Shown here: positions 16,457 through 24,161 of the stretch, in pieces | Layout: every line of letters begins with the position of its first letter | Position numbering within the stretch: the stretch's first letter is position 1 | Origin: Piscinibacter gummiphilus | Lineage (GTDB): Bacteria > Pseudomonadota > Gammaproteobacteria > Burkholderiales > Burkholderiaceae_C | DNA length: 64,000 bases | Assembly (NCBI RefSeq): GCF_002116905.1 | Contig: NZ_CP015118.1 | Span: 6,262,001 to 6,326,000 of the forward strand | Direction: 5' to 3' | Notes under the pieces: generated by a model | Database searches by the model: none | Seen by the model: the letters and a program-made list of their open reading frames with translations, nothing else | What the model was told of the DNA's origin: nothing | Made by a program: the position numbers and the translations under genes

Positions 16457-16490
16457 GCCCGTCCCAGTGTCGTCGGACACCGGGACGGGC
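16457..16490 (-). terminator. Long stem after the semialdehyde dehydrogenase gene
   Basis: Nested arms GCCCGTCCC/GGGACGGGC and GTGTC/GACAC around a GTCG loop form a 34-base hairpin immediately after the dehydrogenase stop on the minus strand. The following sequence is only moderately T-rich (GTTGTCCGTTGTGT). Confidence 0.65.
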
Positions 16491-16512
16491 GCTTCGGCAA
16501 GCGGCGAAAGCC

Positions 16513-17952
16513 TTATGCCGAGGTGTACGCCGTCTTCACCGTGGTGAAGAACTCGGCGGCGTACTTGCCCTGCTCGCGCGGGCCGTAGCTCGAACCCTTG
16601 CGGCCGCCGAACGGCACGTGGTAGTCCACACCCGCCGTCGGCAGGTTGACCATCACCATGCCGGCCTGCGCGTGGCGCTTGAAGTGCGTGGCGTGCTTGA
16701 GCGACGTCGTCGCGATGCCCGAGGCGAGGCCGAACGGGGTGTCGTTCGCCAGGTGCAGCGCTTCGTCGTAGTTCTTGACCTTCTGCACGCTGACCACCGG
16801 GCCGAAGATCTCCTCGGTGTTGATGCGCATCGTGGGGGCCGTGTCGGCGAACAGCGCCGGGGCCATGAAGTAGCCGGGCTGGCCGTCGACGTTCGTCGGG
16901 ATGGCCTGGCCGCCGGTGACGAGGCGAGCGCCTTCGTCCTGGCCGATCTTCACGTACTCGAGGTTCTGCGCCAGCTGGCGGTCGTCCACGACCGGGCCGA
17001 TGTCGGTGCCGGCCTTGCGGGCGTCGTCGACCTTCAGCGTCTTGATGCGTTCGGCCACGGCGGCCACGAACTTGTCGTGGATGCCTTCGGTGACGATCAC
17101 GCGCGACGAGGCCGTGCAACGCTGGCCGGTCGAGAAGAAGCCGCTGTCCACCGCGCAGTTGACGGCGACCGCGAGGTCGGCGTCGTCCAGCACGACGAAC
17201 GGGTTCTTGCCGCCCATCTCCAGCTGGAACTTCGCGAAGCGCGACACGCACGCCGCCGCGACACGCTGGCCCGTGCCCACCGAGCCGGTGAAGCTGATGG
17301 CGTTGACGCGCTTGTCCTCGAGCATCGTGGCGCCCACTTCGGTGCCGCGGCCCATCACGAGGTTGAACACGCCGGCCGGGATGCCGCTGCGCGAGATGAT
17401 CTCGGCGAGCGCCCAGGCCGAACCGGGAACCAGCTCGGCCGGCTTGAACACCACGGCGTTGCCGTGGGCGAGGGCCGGGGCGATCTTCCACGCGGGAATC
17501 GCGATCGGGAAGTTCCACGGCGTGATCAGGCCGACCACACCGACCGGCTCACGCGTCACTTCCACGCCCACGCCCGGGCGCACCGAACCGAGCACCTCAC
17601 CGGCCTGGCGCAGGGCCTCGCCGGCGAAGAACTTGAAGATGTTGCCGGCGCGGGTCACTTCGCCGATGGCTTCGGGCAGGCGCTTGCCTTCCTCGCGGGC
17701 CAGCAGGTCGCCGAGCTCGGCCTTGCGGGCGAGGATCTCGGAACCGATGGCGTCGAGCGCGTCGAAACGCTGCTGCGGGGTGCTGAGGCCCCAGCCGGCG
17801 GCGGCGGTTTCGGCCGCGGCGATGGCCGTCTTCGTCTGCGCGGCGTCGGCGAGCGCGTACTCGCCGATCAGGTCACGCGTGTCCGACGGGTTGATGTTGC
17901 GGGTGGCGCGGGGTCCGTCGACCCACTCGCCACCGATGAGGTTCTGTTTCAT
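16513..17952 (-). CDS. Alpha-ketoglutarate semialdehyde dehydrogenase
   Basis: This 479-residue NAD(P)-dependent aldehyde dehydrogenase has TPWNFPIAIPAWKIAPALAHGN, FTGSVGTGQ for the cofactor site, catalytic Glu245 in QLEMGGKNP and catalytic Cys279 in GQRCTASSR. It should oxidise 2,5-dioxopentanoate, the product of KdgD, to 2-oxoglutarate. The assignment to this aldehyde rests on the garD and kdgD neighbours on the same strand. It lies 21 bases after kdgD, so the two are almost certainly co-transcribed from the operator-bearing promoter near 18.95 kb. Length and motifs are normal. Confidence 0.93.
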   Translation of the reverse strand: MKQNLIGGEWVDGPRATRNINPSDTRDLIGEYALADAAQTKTAIAAAETAAAGWGLSTPQQRFDALDAIGSEILARKAELGDLLAREEGKRLPEAIGEVTRAGNIFKFFAGEALRQAGEVLGSVRPGVGVEVTREPVGVVGLITPWNFPIAIPAWKIAPALAHGNAVVFKPAELVPGSAWALAEIISRSGIPAGVFNLVMGRGTEVGATMLEDKRVNAISFTGSVGTGQRVAAACVSRFAKFQLEMGGKNPFVVLDDADLAVAVNCAVDSGFFSTGQRCTASSRVIVTEGIHDKFVAAVAERIKTLKVDDARKAGTDIGPVVDDRQLAQNLEYVKIGQDEGARLVTGGQAIPTNVDGQPGYFMAPALFADTAPTMRINTEEIFGPVVSVQKVKNYDEALHLANDTPFGLASGIATTSLKHATHFKRHAQAGMVMVNLPTAGVDYHVPFGGRKGSSYGPREQGKYAAEFFTTVKTAYTSA

Positions 17953-17973
17953 CGGCGGGTCTCCGTGAACGGA

Positions 17974-18885
17974 TTACTGGGGACCGAGCTTGGCGATCAG
18001 GGCGCGCAGGTCCTCGACTTCCGTCGGCTTGAGGTCCGAGATCGGGGGACGCACCGGGCCGGCCGAGTGGCCGATGATGGTGGCGCCGGCCTTCACGATG
18101 CTCACGGCGTAGCCATGGCCGCGGTTGCGGATCTCGAGGTAGGGCAGGAAGAAGTCCTTGATCAGGCGGTCGGTCGTCGCGATGTCGCCCTTGGCGTACG
18201 CGTTGTAGAACTCCATCGCGGTCTTCGGGATGAAGTTGAAGACAGCCGACGAGTACACCGGCACGCCGAGCGCGCGGTAGGCGTGTGCGAAGACTTCGGC
18301 GGTGGGCAGGCCGCCCAGGTACGAGAAGCGGTCGCCGAGGCGCTGGCGGATCGACACCATCAGCTCGATGTCGCCCACGCCGTCCTTGTAGCCGATCAGG
18401 TTCGGGCACTGCTCGGCCAGCTGTTCCAGCGAGGCGGGCGAGAGGCGCATGCCGGCGCGGTTGTAGACGATCACGCCGATCTTCACGGAGGCGCAGACGG
18501 CCTTCACGTGGGCGATCAGGCCTTCTTGCGAAGCTTCGGTCAGGTAGTGCGGCAGCAGCAGGATGCCTTGTGCGCCGGCCTTCTCGGCGGCCTGGGCATA
18601 CTGGATCGCGAGCGTGGTGCCACCACCGGCGCCGGCCACGATGGGCGTGTCGCCCTTGCAGGTTTCCACGGCGGTGCGGACCACTTCCGTGAACTCACCC
18701 GGTTCGAGCGAGAAGAACTCACCCGTGCCGCCGGCGGCGAACAGCACCGTGGCGCCGTAGGGCATCAGCCATTCGAGGCGCTTCGTGTACGCGGCCTTGT
18801 TGAACTGGAGGTTCGCGTCGAAGTCGGTCAGCGGGAAGGACAGCAGACCGGACGAAAGGGCTTGTTTCAGCTCTTGGGGGTTCAT
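17974..18885 (-). CDS. kdgD: 5-dehydro-4-deoxyglucarate dehydratase (KdgD, DHDPS family)
   Basis: The protein has 303 residues with a TIM-barrel DHDPS/NAL signature. GGTGEFFSL binds the carboxylate, Tyr141 in VIVYNRAG is the proton relay, and Lys167 in IGYKDGVGD forms the Schiff base. KdgD dehydrates and decarboxylates 5-keto-4-deoxyglucarate to 2,5-dioxopentanoate. It joins garD and the semialdehyde dehydrogenase into a complete route from galactarate to 2-oxoglutarate. The ATG at 18885 matches the usual MNPQELK start; in-frame sequence further upstream runs through the operator and is unlikely to be coding. Operators lie 58 and about 168 bases upstream. Confidence 0.95.
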   Translation of the reverse strand: MNPQELKQALSSGLLSFPLTDFDANLQFNKAAYTKRLEWLMPYGATVLFAAGGTGEFFSLEPGEFTEVVRTAVETCKGDTPIVAGAGGGTTLAIQYAQAAEKAGAQGILLLPHYLTEASQEGLIAHVKAVCASVKIGVIVYNRAGMRLSPASLEQLAEQCPNLIGYKDGVGDIELMVSIRQRLGDRFSYLGGLPTAEVFAHAYRALGVPVYSSAVFNFIPKTAMEFYNAYAKGDIATTDRLIKDFFLPYLEIRNRGHGYAVSIVKAGATIIGHSAGPVRPPISDLKPTEVEDLRALIAKLGPQ

Positions 18886-18942
18886 GGAGACTCCGAGTGA
18901 GGATGCCCACTCATGGCGGGCGGGGCAGTGCGACGTCCGCAC

Positions 18943-18962
18943 GTTGTATGTCATCGTACAAC
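18943..18962. promoter_or_regulatory. Galactarate-regulon operator, copy 2
   Basis: GTTGTATGTCATCGTACAAC shares arms GTTGTA/TACAAC and spacing with the site before garD. It lies in the 222-base divergent gap (18886-19107) between kdgD and the binding-protein gene, so it may control both. Confidence 0.68.
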
Positions 18963-19052
18963 TAACCACCGGAAACGCAAGCATCGGAAGTGCTGGTTAA
19001 CCCTGATATGCGGGGAGAACCGTGCTGGAGATGATGCCCATTCCTTCCGTTT

Positions 19053-19065
19053 GTTGTCTGACAAC
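19053..19065. promoter_or_regulatory. Possible third operator (GTTGTC-T-GACAAC)
   Basis: This 13-base inverted repeat lies 43 bases before the start of the TctC-type gene and is followed by TGACGACAAAC. It resembles half-sites of the two galactarate operators but with different spacing. It may be an overlapping site for the same regulator. Confidence 0.4.
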
Positions 19066-19107
19066 TGACGACAAACGCGTTTGCCGCTCGTCCTGGAGAG
19101 TTATTCG

Positions 19108-20094
19108 ATGTCCGCTCGCCGTTCCTTCCTCGCCCACGCCGCCGCCATCGCCGCCGGCCTCGCCGTGGTGTCCACCCCGTCGTTCGCCCAGGACACCTGG
19201 CCCTCGAAACCCATCAAGCTCGTGGTGCCCTTCGCCCCGGGCGGCACGTCGGACATCCTGGCCCGCCACGTCGCGGCCCAGTTGCAGGTCGCGCTGAAGC
19301 AGACGGTGATCGTCGAGAACAAGGCCGGCGCCGGCGGCGTGATCGGCGCCGACAGCGTGGCCAAGTCGCCGAACGACGGCTACACGATCCTGCTCGGCAC
19401 GGTCGCGTCGCACGCGATCAACCCGGCGCTGTCGGCCAAGATCCCGTACAACGCCTCGAAGGACTTCGCCCCGATCATCCGCCTCGGCAGCATCGCCAAC
19501 GTGCTGATCGTGACCGCCACCGAACCGTCGAAGACCGCGAAGGAACTGATCGGCCGCGCCAAGGCCAAGCCCGGCTCGTACGCGTTCGCGTCGGCGGGGC
19601 AGGGCACGTCGCAGCACATGTCGGGTGAAACGCTCAAGGTGCTCGCCGGCATCGACATCCTCCACGTGCCCTACAAGGGCAGCGGCCCCGCCATCCAGGA
19701 CGTGATCGCCGGCCAGGTGCCGATGAGCTTCGAGACCGTGACCGTCGCCCTGCCGCACATCCAGGCCGGCAAGGTGCGGGCCCTGGCCGTCACGTCGGCC
19801 AAGCGCACCCCCACGCTGCCCGACGTGCCCACGCTGCAGGAAGCCGGCGTGGCCGGGTTCGACGTGGTGAGCTGGCAGGGCCTCTTCGCCCCGGCCGGCA
19901 CCGCGCCGGCGATCGTCGAGCGCCTGAACAGCGAGCTGCAGAAGATCCTCGCGACCACCGAGACCAAGGCCAAGATGTACACGCTGGGCCTCGAGTACGC
20001 ACCCAACACGCCGAAGCAGTTCGGCGACTACCAGGTGGCCGAGCAGGCGAAGTGGGTCAAGATCGTCAAGGCCGGCAACGTGAAGATCGACTGA
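19108..20094 (+). CDS. Bug/TctC-family periplasmic solute-binding protein
   Basis: The protein has 328 residues. A signal peptide (MSARRSFLAHAAAIAAGLAVVSTPSFAQ) cleaves after about residue 28. The mature part opens with WPSKPIKLVVPFAPGGTSDILAR and contains VENKAGAGGVIGAD and LHVPYKGSGPAIQDVIAGQV, all diagnostic of Bug proteins of the tripartite tricarboxylate transporter type. These proteins capture organic acids in the periplasm. Adjacency to galactarate genes suggests a sugar diacid as ligand; this is inference, and no TctA/TctB membrane genes are present here. The ATG at 19108 follows GGAGAG. It is divergent from kdgD across a shared operator region. Confidence 0.93.
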   Translation: MSARRSFLAHAAAIAAGLAVVSTPSFAQDTWPSKPIKLVVPFAPGGTSDILARHVAAQLQVALKQTVIVENKAGAGGVIGADSVAKSPNDGYTILLGTVASHAINPALSAKIPYNASKDFAPIIRLGSIANVLIVTATEPSKTAKELIGRAKAKPGSYAFASAGQGTSQHMSGETLKVLAGIDILHVPYKGSGPAIQDVIAGQVPMSFETVTVALPHIQAGKVRALAVTSAKRTPTLPDVPTLQEAGVAGFDVVSWQGLFAPAGTAPAIVERLNSELQKILATTETKAKMYTLGLEYAPNTPKQFGDYQVAEQAKWVKIVKAGNVKID

Positions 20095-20096
20095 CC

Positions 20097-21041
20097 ATGA
20101 GCACCCGCCCCCGCGTCCTGCAGCACGGCCGCCTGCTGCCCGAACTGGAACAGGAACTGGCCGCCGACTGCGACCTGACCCTGCTGCCCCCGGTGGCCGA
20201 ACGCGCCGCGTTCCTCGCGGCCCGCGGCCCCGAGTTCACCGGCCTCGTCACGTCGGGCGCCTTCGGGGCCGACGCGGCGCTGATCGGCGCACTGCCGTCG
20301 CTGAAGGTGATCTCGAGCTTCGGCGTGGGCACCGACGCCCTCGACCTCGCCGAGGCCGCGCGCCGCGGCATCGCGGTGGGCAACACCCCCGACGTGCTGA
20401 ACGACTGCGTGGCCGACCTCGCGATGGCCCTCGTGCTCGACGTGGCACGGGGTGTCACCGCGGCCGACCGCTTCCTGCGCCGTGGCGACTGGATGAACGG
20501 CCGCTTCCGCCTGGCCCAGCGGGTCAGCGGACGGCGCCTCGGCATCGTGGGCCTGGGCCGCATCGGGCGCACCATCGCCAAGCGTGCGGGCGGGTTCGAC
20601 ATGGACATCCGGTACCACAGCCGCCGCGTGGTGGCCGACGCGCCGTGGCAGCACGAGCCGTCGCTCACGGCGCTGGCCTCGTGGTGCGACTTCCTCGTGG
20701 TGATCGTGTCGGGCGGCGCGGAGACGCGCCACCTGATCAGCGCCGACGTGCTCGACGCGCTGGGCCCGCAGGGCTTCCTGATCAACGTCGCCCGCGGCAG
20801 CGTGGTCGACGAGGTGGCGCTCGTCAAGGCGCTGCAGGAAGGCCGCATCGCCGGCGCGGGCCTCGACGTGTTCGACCGCGAGCCGAACGTGCCGACCGAG
20901 CTGATCGCGATGGACAACGTGGTGCTGCTGCCCCACGTGGCCAGCGGCACGGAACAGACCCGCCGCGCGATGGCCGACCTCGTGCGCGAGAACCTGCGCG
21001 CGTTCTACCGCGACGGCCGGGTGCTCACGTCCGCGCTCTGA
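20097..21041 (+). CDS. D-isomer-specific 2-hydroxyacid dehydrogenase
   Basis: This 314-residue enzyme has NAD(P)-binding GLGRIGRTIA, the substrate Arg region NVARGSVVDEVAL, and the Glu/His pair in DVFDREPNVP and LLPHVASGTEQTR. It should reduce a short 2-oxo acid such as glyoxylate or hydroxypyruvate. The start is two bases after the binding-protein stop, so the two are co-translated. Placement in the sugar-diacid cluster suggests handling of a C2 or C3 acid. The exact substrate cannot be read from sequence. Confidence 0.9.
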   Translation: MSTRPRVLQHGRLLPELEQELAADCDLTLLPPVAERAAFLAARGPEFTGLVTSGAFGADAALIGALPSLKVISSFGVGTDALDLAEAARRGIAVGNTPDVLNDCVADLAMALVLDVARGVTAADRFLRRGDWMNGRFRLAQRVSGRRLGIVGLGRIGRTIAKRAGGFDMDIRYHSRRVVADAPWQHEPSLTALASWCDFLVVIVSGGAETRHLISADVLDALGPQGFLINVARGSVVDEVALVKALQEGRIAGAGLDVFDREPNVPTELIAMDNVVLLPHVASGTEQTRRAMADLVRENLRAFYRDGRVLTSAL

Positions 21042-21046
21042 GGCGC

Positions 21047-21253
21047 TCAGTCGTCCCGAGGCTCTCCCAGGAAGCGGTCGGCGGCCCGCACCGGGCAGTC
21101 GTCGCGCGCCGACTCGTCGAGCCACAGCTTCGCCGCGAACTCGTCGGCATCGGCCGTCTTCAGGCGCGGCTCCTGCTCCTGGAGGCGGTCGCTGCAGGCT
21201 TCGCACCAGGCCCAGCTGTCGGGAGAATCGGGGATCGCGCGGCCTCGGTTCAT
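21047..21253 (-). CDS. Small hypothetical protein (68 residues)
   Basis: This short gene starts at an ATG at 21253 behind a strong AGGAG site five bases away. It ends five bases from the convergent dehydrogenase. The product is acidic, with a Cys pair (WAWCEACSDR) and no membrane segment or signal. I do not recognise a family. The ribosome site and tight packing are the main support; a longer in-frame ORF reaching 21937 on this strand is only the shadow of the next gene. Confidence 0.6.
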   Translation of the reverse strand: MNRGRAIPDSPDSWAWCEACSDRLQEQEPRLKTADADEFAAKLWLDESARDDCPVRAADRFLGEPRDD

Positions 21254-21362
21254 CGGAACTCCTGAAGGAAACGGGGAGGGCCGCAATCTATCGGCGCGCC
21301 CCGCCGGCCGCACCTGCCATGCCTTACAGCTTGCCCCGCACGGGAACGTAAGATCCGCTTCC

Positions 21363-22157
21363 ATGAACCGCCGCCCGCTCCTGATCTCGCTGCTGGCCAC
21401 CGCACTTCCCGCCGTGGCCGCCCAGAAGAAATCCCTCGCCGACCCGCTGCTGCTCGGGGTCGAGCAGTCCCTCGTCGACGCCGGCCTCGCCCAGGCCTTC
21501 CAGAAGGCGTTCGGACGCGACACCGGCGTCGCGGTCAAGCTGGTGCCCGGCACCAGCGCCTCGGTGCTGTCCGCGCTGGAGCAGGGGGACGTGGACTCGT
21601 CGATGACCAACGCGCCCGAGATCGAGAACCGCCTCGAGAAGCAGGGCCTCGCGCACGACCGCCACGTGATCGCCGGCGGTGACTTCGTGCTGGTGGGCCC
21701 GGTGGAGGGCAAGGGCAAGAAGGCCACCGACCCGGCCGGCCTGCTGGGCGAACGCGACATCGGCGCGGCCCTGGCGAAACTCGCCGAGGCCAAGGCCCCG
21801 TTCATCGCCCCGCTGCCGGGCTCGAGCGCCAACCTCGGCGAACTCGTGCTGTGGCGCGCCGCGAAGGTCGCACCGGGCAACCCGTGGTACCTGAAGGCCC
21901 CGGCCGGCACCGACCCGCTCGCGCTGGCCATCTCCACCGGCGCCTACACCGTGGTGGACCGCGGCCAGTGGCTGAGGCGCGGTGGCAAGCCCCTCGCGAT
22001 CATCGTCGAGGGCGACCCGCGCATGGCCACCCAGGTGGTGGTGATGCGGTCGTTCCGCGTGAACCACCCCGCGGCCAAGCTGTTCGGCCAGTGGGTGAGC
22101 GGCGCGAACGGCCGCCGCGTGGCGGGCAGCGCGCGCGGCTGGAAGGGCGTGAAATGA
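21363..22157 (+). CDS. Tungstate/molybdate-type periplasmic binding protein (TupA-like)
   Basis: This 264-residue secreted protein (signal MNRRPLLISLLATALPAVA) resembles TupA-type substrate-binding proteins. VKLVPGTSASVLSALEQGDVDSSMTNAPEIE, the GDFVLVGP strand, and FIAPLPGSSANLGELVLWRAA are the recurring blocks. Such proteins deliver tungstate or molybdate to an ABC importer. No permease or ATPase gene follows here; the next gene, overlapping by four bases, encodes a MOSC protein, which fits a Mo/W-cofactor theme. Ligand assignment is family-based. Confidence 0.8.
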   Translation: MNRRPLLISLLATALPAVAAQKKSLADPLLLGVEQSLVDAGLAQAFQKAFGRDTGVAVKLVPGTSASVLSALEQGDVDSSMTNAPEIENRLEKQGLAHDRHVIAGGDFVLVGPVEGKGKKATDPAGLLGERDIGAALAKLAEAKAPFIAPLPGSSANLGELVLWRAAKVAPGNPWYLKAPAGTDPLALAISTGAYTVVDRGQWLRRGGKPLAIIVEGDPRMATQVVVMRSFRVNHPAAKLFGQWVSGANGRRVAGSARGWKGVK

Positions 22158-22735
22158 CGGCGACCCTGCTCAGCGTGAACCGCGCAAAGGCCACCGAGAT
22201 CGAGATCGGCGGCCGGCCGGTGCTCACCGGCATCCTCAAGCGGTCCGTGGACGGCCCGGTCGCGGTGCGCCCGATGGGGCTCGACGGCGACGAACAGGCC
22301 GACCTCTCGGTGCACGGCGGCCTCTCGAAGGCCGTGTACGCGTACCCGAGCGAACACTACCCGTTCTGGCAGACCGTGCGCGCACAGGCGAAGGTGGCCG
22401 GCTGGAACGACCCGCTGCCGCATGGCGCGATGGGCGAGAACCTCACCCTCTCCGGGCTGCTCGAGACCCAGGTGTGGGTGGGCGACCTGCTGAAGTTCCC
22501 CGACTGCACGCTGGCGGTCAGCGAACCCCGCTTCCCGTGTTTCAAGTTCAACGCGGCCATGGGGTTCAACCAGGCCGTGAAGCTGATGGCCGCGAACGCC
22601 TGGTGCGGGTTCTACCTCGCGGTGCGCGAACCCGGCACCATCACGGCGGGGCAGGGGTTCGAGGTGATCCCGGGGCCGCGCGAGGTGGGGATCGAGGAGA
22701 TCTTCCGGGGGAAGACGGGCGCGCACAAGCGCTGA
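22154..22735 (+). CDS. MOSC domain protein (YiiM-like)
   Basis: This 193-residue protein has a MOSC domain: VRPMGLDGDEQADLSVHGGLSKAVYAYPSEHYPFW, then GAMGENLTLSGL, VWVGDLLKF and EPRFPCFKFN with the conserved Cys in the PCFK motif. YiiM-type MOSC proteins work with molybdenum cofactor in detoxifying N-hydroxylated purines. The ATG overlaps the stop of the TupA-like gene (ATGA), implying coupling. Length matches the YiiM group. Confidence 0.88.
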   Translation: MTATLLSVNRAKATEIEIGGRPVLTGILKRSVDGPVAVRPMGLDGDEQADLSVHGGLSKAVYAYPSEHYPFWQTVRAQAKVAGWNDPLPHGAMGENLTLSGLLETQVWVGDLLKFPDCTLAVSEPRFPCFKFNAAMGFNQAVKLMAANAWCGFYLAVREPGTITAGQGFEVIPGPREVGIEEIFRGKTGAHKR

Positions 22736-22756
22736 GCGCCAGCCCCAAGAACCAAG

Positions 22757-22812
22757 GTCATCCCGGCGGAGGCCGGGACCTTCGGCCTCCGCACAGGGTC
22801 CCGGCCTTCGCC
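22757..22812. repeat. REP-like extragenic palindrome, split by the insertion sequence
   Basis: The arm GTCATCCCGGCGGAGGCCGG pairs with CCGGCCTTCGCC and continues, after the IS, as GGGATGAC at 24131-24138. Removing the IS and one target repeat restores a long imperfect hairpin of the GTCATCCCGGCG...CGCCGGGATGAC class common in proteobacterial intergenic DNA. Confidence 0.8.
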
Positions 22813-24120
22813 CATTGCTGTCCGGGGAACTTGTATCAAGCAAAGGCCAGATCCATCTGGCCCGCCTTGAAGGCTCTTAGCTCGGTTCGTCGTCGTCGGC
22901 TCTCGGTGGTTTTCTCGCGCCGCCCGACTCGCTCGAACAGTGTTGCTGTCAACTCGTTCAACCGCGTTCGCAAGCTGCTCTCGCCCTGCTTTCCTGCCTG
23001 CTCCAGCACCAGGAGCAGGTAGGTGATCAGTGCCGTCATCACCTGGATCCGAACAGCATTCTCTGTTCGCGCGCAGAACTTCTTGATGTTCAGGTTCTGC
23101 TTGATCCACTTGAAGAACAGTTCCACCGCCCAGCGCTCCTTGTAGAGCGCTGCGATCTCTGCGGCGGGTGCGTTCAGATCGTTGCTGGCGAACACCAGCG
23201 GCGTGTCGCCGGGCCGGTGCACTTCGATCCGACGCAGCGGTTCGACGTAGCGGTTGTATCGGCCACCGCCGGGCCTGCGGTTGGTCAATCGAACAACTTG
23301 ATCCTTGAGGATGACGCCCTCGTCTGCCTCTACGATCTCCCGCTCCGCCACCACCTCCAACTTCACGTTCATCTTGAACCGGGTCACGAACCGCGCGCCC
23401 TCAGCGTCGATGTCGTGCCACCAATTGAAGTCGTAGTACCCCTTGTCGAAGACGTAGGTGGCGTCCCGCTCGATCGGTACGGGCAGCGCCGCCGTCAGAT
23501 CGTTGACGTTGGTGGCCGTCATGCTCTGCCACCAGGGCGTTGCACTCCCGTGCTCGTACACCATGTGCAGCTTCAGGCCCTGCGTGGAGCGCACCTTCGT
23601 CGGAGCCGCCCACTCGTCGAAGCCGCGTCCCTTCAGGCTCACCGTCGTCGAGTCGATCAGGAACAGCAGGTCGCTGTACTCCCTGCGCACCTTCGGCTTG
23701 AGCATGTTCATCAACGCTCGAGCCGTGTCGCCGAACACTCGCCAGTCACGGCGCTTGTTGGCGTCGCCCAGCGTCGAGTGCGTCAGGCGTCCCGCGCCCA
23801 AGTGGTAGTGGTGGTTGCTCTGAGCGTTGAAGCCGGTCGCGATGTCCCGCAGCGAACTCGACTTGGACACCTGGGCATAGACCATCGCCACCAAGTGCCC
23901 CCAGCTGTCGAAGCTCTTGCAGTATCGATCAGCGTCGTATCTCTCGACTGCCTTGTCGAACGCCCCGCGTGGGAGCAGCTTCAGGAACTGGTGGAACCGG
24001 CTTATGCTTTGCATGTTGCGGGGGTTTGTTGATCGAGTTGGCGCTCTGGGATTTATCCCAAATCACCAACCCTCGCAACAACTTACCGCTCAGCACTCAA
24101 ACTTTCCCCGGACAGCAATG
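22813..24120 (-). mobile_element. Complete IS4-family insertion sequence, 1308 bp
   Basis: Perfect 17-base terminal inverted repeats (CATTGCTGTCCGGGGAA at 22813-22829 and its complement at 24104-24120) bound one transposase gene. A 10-base target duplication GGCCTTCGCC flanks it (22803-22812 and 24121-24130), the size expected of IS4-family elements. The intact ends and duplication suggest a recent insertion. Confidence 0.95.
22836..24014 (-). CDS. IS4-family DDE transposase
   Basis: The transposase has 392 residues. The catalytic Asp residues lie in LFLIDSTTVSLKGRG and FDKGYYDFNWWHD. The IS4 hallmark Y-2-R-3-E-6-K is present as YKERWAVELFFKWIK, carrying the catalytic Glu. An N-terminal DUF4372-type region (FHQFLKLLPRGAFDKAVERY) is present. 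The reading frame is intact from end to end, so the element may still move. The protein catalyses cut-and-paste transposition at the terminal repeats. Confidence 0.95.
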   Translation of the reverse strand: MQSISRFHQFLKLLPRGAFDKAVERYDADRYCKSFDSWGHLVAMVYAQVSKSSSLRDIATGFNAQSNHHYHLGAGRLTHSTLGDANKRRDWRVFGDTARALMNMLKPKVRREYSDLLFLIDSTTVSLKGRGFDEWAAPTKVRSTQGLKLHMVYEHGSATPWWQSMTATNVNDLTAALPVPIERDATYVFDKGYYDFNWWHDIDAEGARFVTRFKMNVKLEVVAEREIVEADEGVILKDQVVRLTNRRPGGGRYNRYVEPLRRIEVHRPGDTPLVFASNDLNAPAAEIAALYKERWAVELFFKWIKQNLNIKKFCARTENAVRIQVMTALITYLLLVLEQAGKQGESSLRTRLNELTATLFERVGRREKTTESRRRRTELRAFKAGQMDLAFA

Positions 24121-24161
24121 GGCCTTCGCCGGGATGACGGTGCTGTTCGTGCGTGGCTCCT

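Noticed and set aside
23217..24032. A 271-residue plus-strand frame within the insertion sequence
   Set aside because: Antisense shadow of the transposase; IS4-family elements carry one gene.
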